64,000 bases of DNA from Bacteroidota bacterium (GTDB lineage Bacteria; Bacteroidota; Bacteroidia; NS11-12g; UBA9320). A program made the position numbers and the translations under genes. The DNA lies in NCBI GenBank assembly GCA_947468275.1, contig CANIKO010000002.1, forward strand, positions 41,363 through 105,362, written 5' to 3'. A model generated the notes under the pieces. The model had not been told where the DNA came from and did no database searches. It saw nothing but the letters and a program-made list of their open reading frames with translations. This document shows positions 1 through 8,576 of this stretch, one piece after another (position 1 is the stretch's first letter; each line of letters starts with the position of its first letter).

Positions 1-25
1 TACATAATAACAAAGTACCATATAC

Positions 26-126
26 TGCACTTTATGGTAAATAAATCGCTTTATTCTGCTAAATTAACCTAATAGTGCTTTTTAATGCTCTTTATGATGT
101 ATTTTTAATAAATTTTTATATATTTG
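26..126 (+). promoter_or_regulatory. Putative hipBST promoter and operator region
   Basis: A TATATTTG element at 119-126 fits the Bacteroidota -7 consensus TAnnTTTG and lies 19 bp before the hipB ATG. No good -33 TTTG is seen. Upstream, TGCACTTTATGG (26-37) is repeated as TGCTCTTTATGA (86-97), and further GTGC/TGCAC half-motifs occur at 75-78 and 148-152. These could be HipB operators, since HipB proteins autoregulate. The operator role is inference. Confidence 0.4.
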
Positions 127-145
127 CATAAAAAAGAGCTATATA

Positions 146-364
146 ATGCACTTAGAGACATTGATTAAAACCATAAAAGAACGGCGGGAAATGTTGAAGG
201 TTACCCAGGAAGCACTGGCCGGATACTCGGGCGTTGGGTTGCGAACATTGAAGCAGTTTGAAAGCGGCAAGGGGAACCCTACCCTACTAACATTGAACAA
301 ACTGGCGGACATCTTAGGCATGGAAATTTGTTTGCAACTTAAAAAGACACCCCTTAATCCATGA
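146..364 (+). CDS. hipB: HipB-like XRE-family antitoxin
   Basis: A 72-residue helix-turn-helix protein. The segment from about residue 11 to 65 is a lambda-repressor-like HTH (motifs VTQEALAGYSGVGLRTLKQFESGKGN and a following NKLADILG helix in shorter form), typical of HipB antitoxins that bind the operon operator and the kinase. The stop overlaps the next start by 4 bp, so translation is likely coupled. The base composition is visibly richer in G and C than most of the window, which hints at acquisition by transfer. The family call is secure; its partner is the split kinase downstream. Confidence 0.85.
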   Translation: MHLETLIKTIKERREMLKVTQEALAGYSGVGLRTLKQFESGKGNPTLLTLNKLADILGMEICLQLKKTPLNP

Positions 365-693
365 GAAGCGCGAAAATTTTGTATAAAGGAGATGAGGCCG
401 GTGAATTGATCCAATCGGATGATGGATCATTTACCTATAAATATAATGATTCGTGGCTGTCGGATTATTCAAAACCTGCAATTAGCCTTACTTTGCCTAA
501 ATCCCGGCAAGAATATCGTTCAAACTACCTGTTCCCGTTTTTCTATAATATGTTGCCTGAAGGCTCAAACAAACAAGTGGTTTGCCGCATGATGCGGATT
601 GATGAAGAAGATTATTTCGGATTGCTGATGACTACAGCGAAATACGATACAATTGGAGCAGTAAGGGTTATTAAAATTGAACCGAAAGTATGA
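361..693 (+). CDS. hipS: HipS-like protein (HipA N-terminal subdomain as a separate gene)
   Basis: A 110-residue protein matching only the N-terminal subdomain of HipA kinases (residues about 1-100: ILYKGDEAGEL, then LPEGSNKQ near residue 66 and DYFGLLM near 82). In ordinary HipBA systems this part is fused to the kinase. Here it ends with its own TGA and overlaps the next ATG by 4 bp, as in the HipBST systems described from E. coli O127:H6, where HipS rather than HipB neutralises the HipT kinase. The separate reading frame appears intact at both ends, so this is not a simple frameshift. The antitoxin role is inference by analogy. Confidence 0.75.
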   Translation: MRSAKILYKGDEAGELIQSDDGSFTYKYNDSWLSDYSKPAISLTLPKSRQEYRSNYLFPFFYNMLPEGSNKQVVCRMMRIDEEDYFGLLMTTAKYDTIGAVRVIKIEPKV

Positions 694-1673
694 GTTTACC
701 TGAAATAAAATACTGTCCAGGAACATTGGCCGCCGGAAATGATACCTATAGCAAAACCGCCCTTAACAGAATGTTTAACGGCAGAAAAGTACTGCATATC
801 CTCCCCTATGATTCTCCAGCAAGCAATGAAACTACGGATGAGCTGTTTTTAGAAAATCGGAAAAACATTTCAATTTCCGGTGTACAGGAAAAATTTTCAG
901 TTTTATTAGATAAAAACCGTCTTCGTTTAATTAACGAAGGAGAAAACGGAACCTATATCTTAAAACCAATACCCAATGTTGCAAAAAATGCAGATCAGAT
1001 GCCCGCCAACGAACATCTGACTATGCAAATTGCACGGCAGGTTTATGGTATTGAAACGGCGGAAAATGCAATGATTTTTTTTAAGAATGGTGCCCCTGCC
1101 TATATAACCAAACGATTTGATGTAAAAGAAGACGGAAGTAAATGGGCACAAGACGATTTTGCCTCATTGGCAGGCAAAATACCACAAACATATGGTACGC
1201 ATTATAAATATACCGGGAACTATTTAGAGTTATTTGACATTATGAAAGCTCATTTACCAGCCTATACACTTGAAGCTCCCAAACTTTTCAAGCTTATTCT
1301 TTTTAACTACTTGTTTTCAAATGGAGATGCCCATTTAAAAAACTTTTCTTTGCTGGAAACTCCTATGGGAGATTATAGATTAAGTCCTGCTTATGATTTG
1401 TTAAACAGCCGGATACACATTGAAGATTCGGATTTTGCTTTGGATGGAGGTCTTTTACCAAAAAAATTAGCAAACGGAAATATTAAGGTACAGTTTACCA
1501 TACTTGCTGAACAAGCAGGAATAAGCAGGTTGCCAGTGAATGATATTTTTCAATCGTTAACTTCAAAAAGTGATAAGGTAATGGAGATGATTGATGCTTC
1601 CTTCTTAAATGATCGGTCAAAACGGAATTATTTACAGGCTTATCAAACGCGGCTAAAGAAAATAACACCTTGA
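690..1673 (+). CDS. hipT: HipT-like serine/threonine kinase toxin
   Basis: A 327-residue HipA-fold kinase lacking the N-terminal subdomain. Visible are the SIS autophosphorylation-type motif at residues 61-63 followed by the Gly-loop region (SGVQEKFSVLL), the catalytic loop NGDAHLKN with Asp213, and the metal-binding PAYDLL with Asp236. HipA/HipT enzymes phosphorylate tRNA synthetases (GltX for HipA, TrpS for the characterised HipT) and stop growth; the target here cannot be read from the sequence. It is third in an overlapping hipB-hipS-hipT operon and is followed by a hairpin terminator. The two-serine motif is what one expects of a HipT rather than of a standard HipA. Confidence 0.8.
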   Translation: MSLPEIKYCPGTLAAGNDTYSKTALNRMFNGRKVLHILPYDSPASNETTDELFLENRKNISISGVQEKFSVLLDKNRLRLINEGENGTYILKPIPNVAKNADQMPANEHLTMQIARQVYGIETAENAMIFFKNGAPAYITKRFDVKEDGSKWAQDDFASLAGKIPQTYGTHYKYTGNYLELFDIMKAHLPAYTLEAPKLFKLILFNYLFSNGDAHLKNFSLLETPMGDYRLSPAYDLLNSRIHIEDSDFALDGGLLPKKLANGNIKVQFTILAEQAGISRLPVNDIFQSLTSKSDKVMEMIDASFLNDRSKRNYLQAYQTRLKKITP

Positions 1674-1690
1674 TTTTTCTTATTTTTGAC

Positions 1691-1903
1691 GACATAAATC
1701 TTTAAAAAGCCATATTCCAAGGCTTTTCAGTGTATCTTGCACTAGAGGGGTGTGCCCATGATTTCATTTTAATGACAGGGGTGTAAATCGTCAGCATAAA
1801 GTGGACTAAAATTAGTGAAATATTAATAATATTTCTTTAGCTATGAATTAATCTTAAACACTCCCTAACAAAAAGTCCACTATGGTTTAAAGACATAAAT
1901 CTT
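1691..1903. repeat. 12-bp direct repeat flanking a small segment with an inverted repeat
   Basis: GACATAAATCTT occurs at 1691-1702 and again at 1892-1903. Between them lie AGTGGACT (1800-1807) and its inverse AGTCCACT (1874-1881). The layout resembles a scar of a small non-coding mobile element, but no transposase is present and the pattern could be chance in AT-rich DNA. Confidence 0.3.
1705..1727 (+). terminator. Hairpin terminator after hipT
   Basis: AAAAGCC (1705-1711) pairs with GGCTTTT (1721-1727) around a 9-nt loop, 31 bp after the hipT stop. The stem is short and ends in a T run, consistent with an intrinsic terminator of modest strength. Confidence 0.5.
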
Positions 1904-1907
1904 GACG

Positions 1908-2756
1908 CTACTTTGGGTTAATTTTCATATGTCCTTTGAGGTTAATCCTCCATCCTAAAATTAAACCAAAACTGCCAAATGGCAATTTTTGTTTTAATTT
2001 TATACTCGGTTTTGAGTCTGAGGGCTGATTGTTTGAATTATAGGTATAACTGTCAACAAATTCAATTTCCTTTTCGTTTGTTGTCAAATCTACCAATCCA
2101 TCAACACCGTTATAACTATAGTCTGTTATTTTTCCTTTAGTTGGCGCATAGGATAAATTAACCATATTAAGTTCACCGTAAAACGACATTTTATCATTCA
2201 TTTTATAAATAGCACCAACACCCGACGATAATCCCAATGCTATTCCTCCATTTAATTTCATTTTCATAATACCTACCCCCGCATTATTATATATTTCTTT
2301 ATACATTATAGAGCCGGAGCCTATTATTAATCCAAATTTAGCATAAGGATTAATTTTTTCAAAACCAGAGGCAATGACAATAGTTGGATTAATTCTTAAC
2401 ATTTTTGAAGATAAAGTATAATCACTTGTTCCATCTAAATCTGCAACTTTCGCTTTTGACTTCCCCCCTATCAGGTAGGAAACCCCTAATTCTGTGCCTA
2501 TGTTTTTATTAATCATATATCCAAAAGTCCCCCCTATATTTAGTCCTTTTCCTAATGATACATTAACTTGCTCATTGGTATTTATAATATTGCCACTTGT
2601 AGAATTATAAAAATTAAAAAAATGTAAATTTTGCGAACTCATACGAAAGCCATAGCCGACATTAATATTTACATAGGCTCGCTGAGCAAAAAGAGTATTT
2701 GAAAACAAACTGATTACAAATACAATTAACGACATTTTAAAATAACTTTTTTTCAT
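1908..2756 (-). CDS. Outer-membrane beta-barrel protein
   Basis: A 282-residue protein with a cleavable signal peptide (residues 1-24, ending LFAQ). After it come alternating amphipathic strands with Gly and aromatic residues (for example INVGYGFR, NIGGTFGYMI, LGLSSGVGAIYKM), typical of the 8- to 10-stranded OMP_b-brl/OmpW-like class common in Bacteroidota. The C-terminal strand GSFGLILGWRINL fits a barrel end. No ligand or function can be named. It stands alone on the minus strand, with about 190 bp upstream to the next gene. Confidence 0.65.
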   Translation of the reverse strand: MKKSYFKMSLIVFVISLFSNTLFAQRAYVNINVGYGFRMSSQNLHFFNFYNSTSGNIINTNEQVNVSLGKGLNIGGTFGYMINKNIGTELGVSYLIGGKSKAKVADLDGTSDYTLSSKMLRINPTIVIASGFEKINPYAKFGLIIGSGSIMYKEIYNNAGVGIMKMKLNGGIALGLSSGVGAIYKMNDKMSFYGELNMVNLSYAPTKGKITDYSYNGVDGLVDLTTNEKEIEFVDSYTYNSNNQPSDSKPSIKLKQKLPFGSFGLILGWRINLKGHMKINPK

Positions 2757-2814
2757 GATTTATGAATTTAAGGGGTTCTTTCTTGTTTGGCTTTTTAATA
2801 TCGCCCCGTTTTTT

Positions 2815-2838
2815 AAAGTGGGTTCTGGACTCCACTTT
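2815..2838. other. Hairpin in the spacer between two minus-strand genes
   Basis: AAAGTGG (2815-2821) pairs with CCACTTT (2832-2838) with a 10-nt loop. The T run follows it on the plus strand, although both neighbouring genes are on the minus strand. It may terminate antisense transcription or be part of the repeat-rich remnants nearby. Confidence 0.35.
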
Positions 2839-2949
2839 TTTTAATGTCATTATAATAGATGGCAATCCCTTCCAGTTTTGCTAAAAATTAGTGGTCTTTA
2901 TTCTTGCCCTTATTTCATCCGCAGCCGTTCTATTTTCAAAATAATTTTT

Positions 2950-3552
2950 TCATCTAAAATCTATCCCCACAGAAGCCGAATTAAAAATACCGTTCACTTT
3001 AATATCAAGCACTTTAGCGGCTCCTCTATTTCTTAACTGGAGTATTTCAAAACTACCATTGGCATCAAATTCAGTGGAATTATTCACGCTTTTTTCAAAA
3101 AGTTCGATAACCTTTTTAATCGCTTCCTTTCCTAACTCAAAATCCATTTTGGTAGGGGTATTCAAAATAAAAATAGTAGCCCTAGGATTTGCAAACCGAT
3201 ATATATACCGCTGAGCATAAATTTTATGCAGACCAAACATATTTATTAAGTCACGTATATCAAAAATATTTATTTCGTGTAGAGAGTTCATTTTCAAGTC
3301 TACTGACGGACAAAATGCGTCTTTACAATATTCTCTGAGTTTAGTAATAGTTAACGGGCGAAAAACCATGGACGCCATATTTTTTTTAGCTTCATTTATA
3401 AATACCTTTAAATTTTCATTGTCAATATAAGTTTCAACCATTGCACGAAACGAAGCGAAAGATTCGATATTAATAAAGTTCTCTTCGCTGCCATAGGTTA
3501 AGGGTTCTTTCGCAGTATTAAATGTGCAATTTGCATTTATTGACATGTTCAT
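2950..3552 (-). CDS. Hypothetical protein
   Basis: A 200-residue soluble protein that I do not recognise. There is no signal peptide and no membrane segment. The composition is ordinary and mixed alpha/beta, with two cysteines in CKDAFC near residue 75. An MNM start at 3552 is followed by no obvious ribosome-binding site, as is usual in this phylum. It has no operon partner, being separated from the barrel gene downstream by about 190 bp with a hairpin. The coding call rests on length and codon regularity only. Confidence 0.5.
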   Translation of the reverse strand: MNMSINANCTFNTAKEPLTYGSEENFINIESFASFRAMVETYIDNENLKVFINEAKKNMASMVFRPLTITKLREYCKDAFCPSVDLKMNSLHEINIFDIRDLINMFGLHKIYAQRYIYRFANPRATIFILNTPTKMDFELGKEAIKKVIELFEKSVNNSTEFDANGSFEILQLRNRGAAKVLDIKVNGIFNSASVGIDFR

Positions 3553-3725
3553 TAGTAGATTGTGATTTTTTAAAAAGTATGAAATATATTACAGCCATAC
3601 CGAGTGATCTTAAAGCATCAAACCTAAATAAGTTATTGCCACTATATAATAGCTTTTAACGGTGATTTTACGTAACTGTAAACGGGGATAAAACTCATAT
3701 CCTATTAAAATTATTTCATAAGAAA

Positions 3726-3795
3726 TCACTGAATTCAGTGACCCTAAATAGCCGTTTTCAGTAAATACCTTATCCTTGTAATAGTGTTATTTTTG
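3726..3795 (+). promoter_or_regulatory. Promoter with upstream 16-bp palindrome for the NarL-type response regulator
   Basis: A TATTTTTG -7 element lies at 3788-3795. Upstream is a perfect 16-bp palindrome TCACTGAATTCAGTGA (3726-3741), centred 54.5 bp before the -7 element. It may be the binding site of a dimeric regulator, possibly the response regulator encoded next. Confidence 0.45.
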
Positions 3796-3834
3796 AGGGG
3801 TATTATAAATGACCTTGATAGTTACTAACTTGAA

Positions 3835-4467
3835 ATGAAAAATTACACTTTATATATCGTTGATAATCATAAAATGTTTTGTGAAGGATTAAAAAACATT
3901 CTTCACAAACGCGCTGACATTCATAATATTAAATTATTTTATAATGGCCAGTCTGTTTTAAAAGCATTAGAATTAGAACAACCTAACCTCATTCTTGGCG
4001 ATATTTCAATGCAGGAAATGAATGGCATAGAACTTCTGAAAATTGTAAAATCAAAGTTTCCTCTTATAAAATATATTTTAATTAGCACGTTTAATTCTAC
4101 AGGGTATGTTAAAGATGTAATGAAAGAAGGTGCCAACGGTTATATTACCAAGGACTCCGAGTCAACAGAGATAATTGAAGCCATTAAAATGGTAATGGAT
4201 GGGAATATTTATATCTCACCCTCATTATCAGGAAAGTTATTCAAAACAGAATATATATTAACGAAATTAACGAAAAGAGAAATTGAGGTGTTAGAAAAAA
4301 TCTCATTGGGTTTTACTAGCCAGCAGATTTCTGAAAAATTATTTATCAGTTTTCATACGGTTGAGTCGCATCGCAAAAGTCTTTTAGCTAAAACGGAATG
4401 CCAAAATTCAGTTGAATTAAGTATATGGGGAATAGAAAATGGTATTATTCAACGGGGTAGCCACTAA
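3835..4467 (+). CDS. NarL/FixJ-family response regulator
   Basis: A 210-residue two-domain regulator. The receiver domain (about 3-120) has the phospho-acceptor Asp56 (ILGDIS), the switch Ser84 and the conserved Lys106. A LuxR-type helix-turn-helix follows (about 140-205: LTKREIEVLEKISLG, then HTVESHRKSL). It should be phosphorylated by the HisKA_3 kinase encoded two genes downstream and then bind DNA as a dimer. The regulon is unknown. The gene is preceded by a -7 element and a palindrome. Confidence 0.85.
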   Translation: MKNYTLYIVDNHKMFCEGLKNILHKRADIHNIKLFYNGQSVLKALELEQPNLILGDISMQEMNGIELLKIVKSKFPLIKYILISTFNSTGYVKDVMKEGANGYITKDSESTEIIEAIKMVMDGNIYISPSLSGKLFKTEYILTKLTKREIEVLEKISLGFTSQQISEKLFISFHTVESHRKSLLAKTECQNSVELSIWGIENGIIQRGSH

Positions 4468-4544
4468 ACTTAAAAATAATTGGCTTTAATAATTTACAGT
4501 AGAGTAGTTTTAGGTTAACTTGTGCAAGTTTTATTATCAATAAA

Positions 4545-5177
4545 GTGTCCCCTTATTCCGCCATATATTTTTCATTTGTTTTGTTGCCGCTGATCATCGG
4601 GCTGTTTTACGTTGATAAGAAGAACAAACTTCCATTGTATTTTTTAGGTTTCATAAGTTTTACCGTTTTATTTGAAATCATAACTGCTGTTATTGGAGCC
4701 AATGGCATTAATAACTACTTTATGTTCACGCTATTTCTAATTTGTGATTTTCTTTTTTTTATTTGGTACTATAAAAAACACATTCTGTATGCTCCATGGT
4801 TTCGATACCTAAATATTTTTATGCTGCTTTTAATTACATATGATATTATTAATTCAAGTATAACGCGAAATCCATTATACCCTGAATTGTATTTCATTAC
4901 CGCTCTTTTTCTGTATTTTATTATTCAAAATTTATATTGTTTACTGTCACTTTCTGATGATTTGTACTTTCTGAATAATCCTATTTTTTGGATATCATCA
5001 GGACGATTGTTCTATTATATTTGTGTCTTTTCTGTTTTTATGTGCAAGTTTCATTATCCTACATTTTCGAATGTTGAAGTATTGTCTAAATTGTTTTTGA
5101 TTATTAATGCCCTAGGAAATATAGTCTGTTATATAATGTTTAGTGTTAGTTTTTTATGCAAGAAAATACGGATTTAA
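4545..5177 (+). CDS. Integral membrane protein of unknown function
   Basis: A 210-residue, very hydrophobic protein with about six predicted membrane helices, starting at a GTG codon (MSPYSAIYFSF). It sits between a response regulator and a histidine kinase, and its 3' end overlaps the kinase start by 22 bp, so the two are probably translationally coupled. It may supply the membrane or sensory part of the two-component system, as the kinase itself has only one membrane helix. That role is inference from position. Confidence 0.6.
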   Translation: MSPYSAIYFSFVLLPLIIGLFYVDKKNKLPLYFLGFISFTVLFEIITAVIGANGINNYFMFTLFLICDFLFFIWYYKKHILYAPWFRYLNIFMLLLITYDIINSSITRNPLYPELYFITALFLYFIIQNLYCLLSLSDDLYFLNNPIFWISSGRLFYYICVFSVFMCKFHYPTFSNVEVLSKLFLIINALGNIVCYIMFSVSFLCKKIRI

Positions 5178-5899
5178 TTTTATATTTAATTTTAAGCTGC
5201 TCGATTATTCTTCTCATTTTTGGAGTATTCCTTGTTGTGTTTTTTATAAAATACAACAAAAATTTAGTTAAAAAAAATAACGAAGCCCTTGATAATCTAA
5301 TCTTGGGTCAAAAAAGTGAACGGGCCAGATTTGCCAGAGATTTACATGACGGATTATCTCCAGACTTAGCGTCCATTATTTTTTTGATAGATGAAAATGA
5401 ACTTAACGATCCTGGAGCTATCGAAATTCAACACCAAATAAAACTAAGATTAAGAAATGCCATACAATCCATTAGGAGAATATCAAATGACTTACAGCCT
5501 GAAATATTAAATAATTATGGGTTAGTCTATTCCATCAAAAAATGGATACAAGAAAATTCGGAATCTGGCATTCAAATTAATTTTAACAATAATTTGAATG
5601 AATACAGGCTGAACGGCGATGCCGAATTACACCTGTATAAAATCACTCAAGAACTAATTCATAATACTCAAAAGCACAGTCAGGCCAATGCAGTCAATCT
5701 AAGTTTAAATTATTGCCCAAAAAATAATCGCATGGATTATTCCTATTCAGATAATGGGATAGGGTTTGATACTCATAAAAAAATGGAAGGAACAGGTATG
5801 AAAAATATTGAGGTTCGGGTTGCATTAATTAATGGCGTAACGAGTATAGATGGGGCCAATGGCTTTAAATTTAGGATAGTGGCGAATACCCTGCAATGA
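5156..5899 (+). CDS. Sensor histidine kinase, NarL/HisKA_3 type
   Basis: A 247-residue kinase with one N-terminal membrane helix (about 7-31) and practically no extracytoplasmic sensor. The H-box contains RDLHDGL with His64. The ATPase domain has an N-box (ELIHNTQKH, Asn170), the G1 motif DNGIGFD at about 199-205 and GTGMKNI at 212-218. It is the expected partner of the NarL-type regulator at 3835. As the kinase lacks a sensor domain, the overlapping membrane protein upstream is the best candidate for signal input. Confidence 0.8.
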   Translation: MQENTDLILYLILSCSIILLIFGVFLVVFFIKYNKNLVKKNNEALDNLILGQKSERARFARDLHDGLSPDLASIIFLIDENELNDPGAIEIQHQIKLRLRNAIQSIRRISNDLQPEILNNYGLVYSIKKWIQENSESGIQINFNNNLNEYRLNGDAELHLYKITQELIHNTQKHSQANAVNLSLNYCPKNNRMDYSYSDNGIGFDTHKKMEGTGMKNIEVRVALINGVTSIDGANGFKFRIVANTLQ

Positions 5900-6110
5900 C
5901 AGGTTAACCACCAAGCTTACCATACTTCCTGCCATTCTATATCCTTATTTAATATACAGTGATAGATATTGCAATGAGCTGGCTACCTTTCAATAATCAA
6001 CCGGCTGTTCATTATTGCGTAGAGCATATACATTTGAAAAATCCTATTGAAAGTTTCACTGATTAAGCATTATAATTTCGCTTAGGATAACAAAACAAAC
6101 ACAAAAAAAA

Positions 6111-6134
6111 CCTTGCAATTCAATACTTGCAAGG
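6111..6134. terminator. Bidirectional terminator between convergent genes
   Basis: CCTTGCAA (6111-6118) pairs perfectly with TTGCAAGG (6127-6134). An A run precedes it and a T run follows it. It lies between the histidine kinase gene and ppsA, which converge. Confidence 0.75.
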
Positions 6135-6158
6135 GTTTTTTATTTTTCATTAAAAAAT

Positions 6159-8573
6159 TTATAGGGCACGAGTTAAACTCTTTTCGGAACTAGTAATATT
6201 TTCAATACCTTTTAAAAGCGCATCGGGATTAAAAGAAATACTATCTATACCGCATTCTACCAAAAATTTAGCAAACTCTGGATAATCGCTTGGAGCTTGG
6301 CCGCATAATCCAATTTTAATTCCGGATAATTTTGCTTTTTCAATGGCCATGCGGATGAGTTTCATGACTGAAGTATCAAAAGGACTAAAAATTTCACTCA
6401 GCAAGGAGGAATCTCTATCCGCTCCCAATGTTAACTGGGTTAAATCATTTGAACCGATTGAAAATCCATCGAAATGTTTTGCAAATTCTTCAGCATCTAA
6501 GGCATTGCTCGGAATTTCAACCATCATATAGAGTTGCAATGAATTTTCGCCCCGTTTCAGTCCTTGTTCAGCCATTATATGGCTTACTTTAATGGCCTCA
6601 GCTACCGTTCTGCAAAATGGGATCATCAATTTTACATTTATAAATCCCATTTCTTCCCGAACCAATTTCATTGCTTTGCATTCCATTTCAAATCCCTCTC
6701 GGTACAATGGATGATAATAGCGTGAAGCGCCTCTGAATCCAATCATAGGATTTTCTTCCGTTGGTTCAAACTGCTTACCACCCATAAGGTTGGCATATTC
6801 GTTAGATTTAAAATCACTCATTCTAACAATTACATCTTTAGGGTAAAAGGCTGCGGCAATTTTTGAAGTTTCCTCAGCCAAACGATGAATGAAATAATCT
6901 TTTTTATCAGGATAAGCATGGGTTAATTTTTCGATGTCCTCCTTTGTCTTAAGGTCGGTTAATTTATCAAAATGATGCAGCGCCATTGGATGAATACCAA
7001 TGGCATTATTTATGATAAATTCCATGCGCATCAACCCCACCCCATCATTTGGCAAAAATGAATATTTAAACGCCTGATCAGGATGACCCAAAATAAGCAT
7101 AACCTTGGTCTTGGGCATTTTAATTTTACTTATGTCTGTTATTTTTTCTTGCCAATTGAGTTTTCCATTATATACAAAGCCAGTTTCACCTTCAGCTGCT
7201 GAAACTGTAATTATCTGCCCATCGTTTATAGCGGTAGTAGCATTGCCCGCTCCAACTATTGCTATTGCTCCCACCTCCCGGGCCACAATAGCCGCATGTG
7301 AAGTTCTTCCTCCTTGGTTAGTAATAATAGCTGTAGCTTTTTTTAAGACCGGATCCCAATCTGGGTCGGTTCGCTCAGTCACCAATATATCGCCTTCATT
7401 CAGTTTTGAAATTTCAGAAGGAGAATAAAGCAATCTGGCCTTACCTGAGGCAATGCGATTTCCTAATCCTACACCTTTACAAAGCACTTTTCCCTTTCCC
7501 ATTAAGGAATATTCCTTAAAAACCATTTTATTAAGTTTTCGGTGCACTGTTTCGGGTCGGGCCTGAACAATAAACAATCCTCCTGTTTCGCCATCTTTTG
7601 CCCATTCTATGTCCATGTGACATTTGTAGTGTTCCTGAATTTTGCAAGCCCAATCTGCCAAATAAATCACTTCCTTATCATTCAATACAAATTGATTTTG
7701 TTTTTCAATTGGGGTATCCAGATTTAGGATGGCATCCTCCGGTTTCACTATTTCTCCTCCACTTTTTGAAGAATAAATCATCGTTTTATTTTTACTGCCT
7801 AACGTATGAGAAATTATTGGTTGAATAGATTGACCTATAAATGGTTTGAAAACCAAAAACTCATCCGTATTAATATTTCCCTGCACCACATTTTCACCCA
7901 AACCCCAAGCCGCGGAAACTAACACTACATTTTGAAAACCCGAATCGGGATCGAGGGTAAACATAACACCCGAACTTGCCAAATCGGAACGCACCATTAC
8001 TTGAACCCCAATGGATAAAGAAACTTTCATATGGTCAAAACCATTATCAATTCTATACTTTATAGCCCTATCTGTAAATAAGGAGGCATAACAGCGTTGA
8101 CAAGCCTTTATTAAATTATCCTCACCATTCACATTTAAAAAGGTTTCTTGCTGACCGGCAAAACTGGCATTTGGCAAATCTTCAGCAGTGGCGCTGCTTC
8201 GCACCGCTAATGAAATGGTATTCCCGGCACGATCTTTTAAGTTTTTATAGGCCTCTAAAATCCCTTTTTTAAGTGGTTCAGGAAATGCAGAATCGAGTAA
8301 TAGTTTGCGGGATAAAGCGCCAATATCTGACAAATTATTAAAGCTTTTTGTATCCAGTTGTAAAAGTAAATTAGTGAGTTCCGGTACAATTTTATTAAAA
8401 TTCAAAAATTCCCAATACCCGTTAGCTGTTACTGCAAACCCATCAGGAATAGCGATTCCTTTTGATGAAAGTGAGCTATACATTTCACCAAGTGATGCAT
8501 TTTTTCCTCCAACAGATGTAATATCATCGATACGGATTTCTATAAAGTTTTTTGTAAAATTGATTTTATTCAT
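6159..8573 (-). CDS. ppsA: Phosphoenolpyruvate synthase
   Basis: An 804-residue enzyme making phosphoenolpyruvate from pyruvate and ATP (releasing AMP and phosphate), the entry to gluconeogenesis. The nucleotide-binding N-terminal domain carries GGKNASLGE (residues 22-30) and AVRSSATAEDLP (123-134). The swivelling domain has the phosphohistidine motif GGRTSHAA with His426. The C-terminal PEP-binding barrel ends with GLCGQAPSD and FNPDALL. Length fits the family. It is the last gene of a three-gene minus-strand operon, 3 bp after the glycosyltransferase, under the tandem FNR-like sites at 11966-11999. This suggests a switch to sugar-polymer synthesis or salvage when the island is induced. Confidence 0.95.
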   Translation of the reverse strand: MNKINFTKNFIEIRIDDITSVGGKNASLGEMYSSLSSKGIAIPDGFAVTANGYWEFLNFNKIVPELTNLLLQLDTKSFNNLSDIGALSRKLLLDSAFPEPLKKGILEAYKNLKDRAGNTISLAVRSSATAEDLPNASFAGQQETFLNVNGEDNLIKACQRCYASLFTDRAIKYRIDNGFDHMKVSLSIGVQVMVRSDLASSGVMFTLDPDSGFQNVVLVSAAWGLGENVVQGNINTDEFLVFKPFIGQSIQPIISHTLGSKNKTMIYSSKSGGEIVKPEDAILNLDTPIEKQNQFVLNDKEVIYLADWACKIQEHYKCHMDIEWAKDGETGGLFIVQARPETVHRKLNKMVFKEYSLMGKGKVLCKGVGLGNRIASGKARLLYSPSEISKLNEGDILVTERTDPDWDPVLKKATAIITNQGGRTSHAAIVAREVGAIAIVGAGNATTAINDGQIITVSAAEGETGFVYNGKLNWQEKITDISKIKMPKTKVMLILGHPDQAFKYSFLPNDGVGLMRMEFIINNAIGIHPMALHHFDKLTDLKTKEDIEKLTHAYPDKKDYFIHRLAEETSKIAAAFYPKDVIVRMSDFKSNEYANLMGGKQFEPTEENPMIGFRGASRYYHPLYREGFEMECKAMKLVREEMGFINVKLMIPFCRTVAEAIKVSHIMAEQGLKRGENSLQLYMMVEIPSNALDAEEFAKHFDGFSIGSNDLTQLTLGADRDSSLLSEIFSPFDTSVMKLIRMAIEKAKLSGIKIGLCGQAPSDYPEFAKFLVECGIDSISFNPDALLKGIENITSSEKSLTRAL

Positions 8574-8576
8574 TTT

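Noticed and set aside
361..1673. Frameshifted hipA pseudogene
   Set aside because: Both parts have intact ends, a clean 4-bp overlap and the domain boundary known from HipS/HipT.
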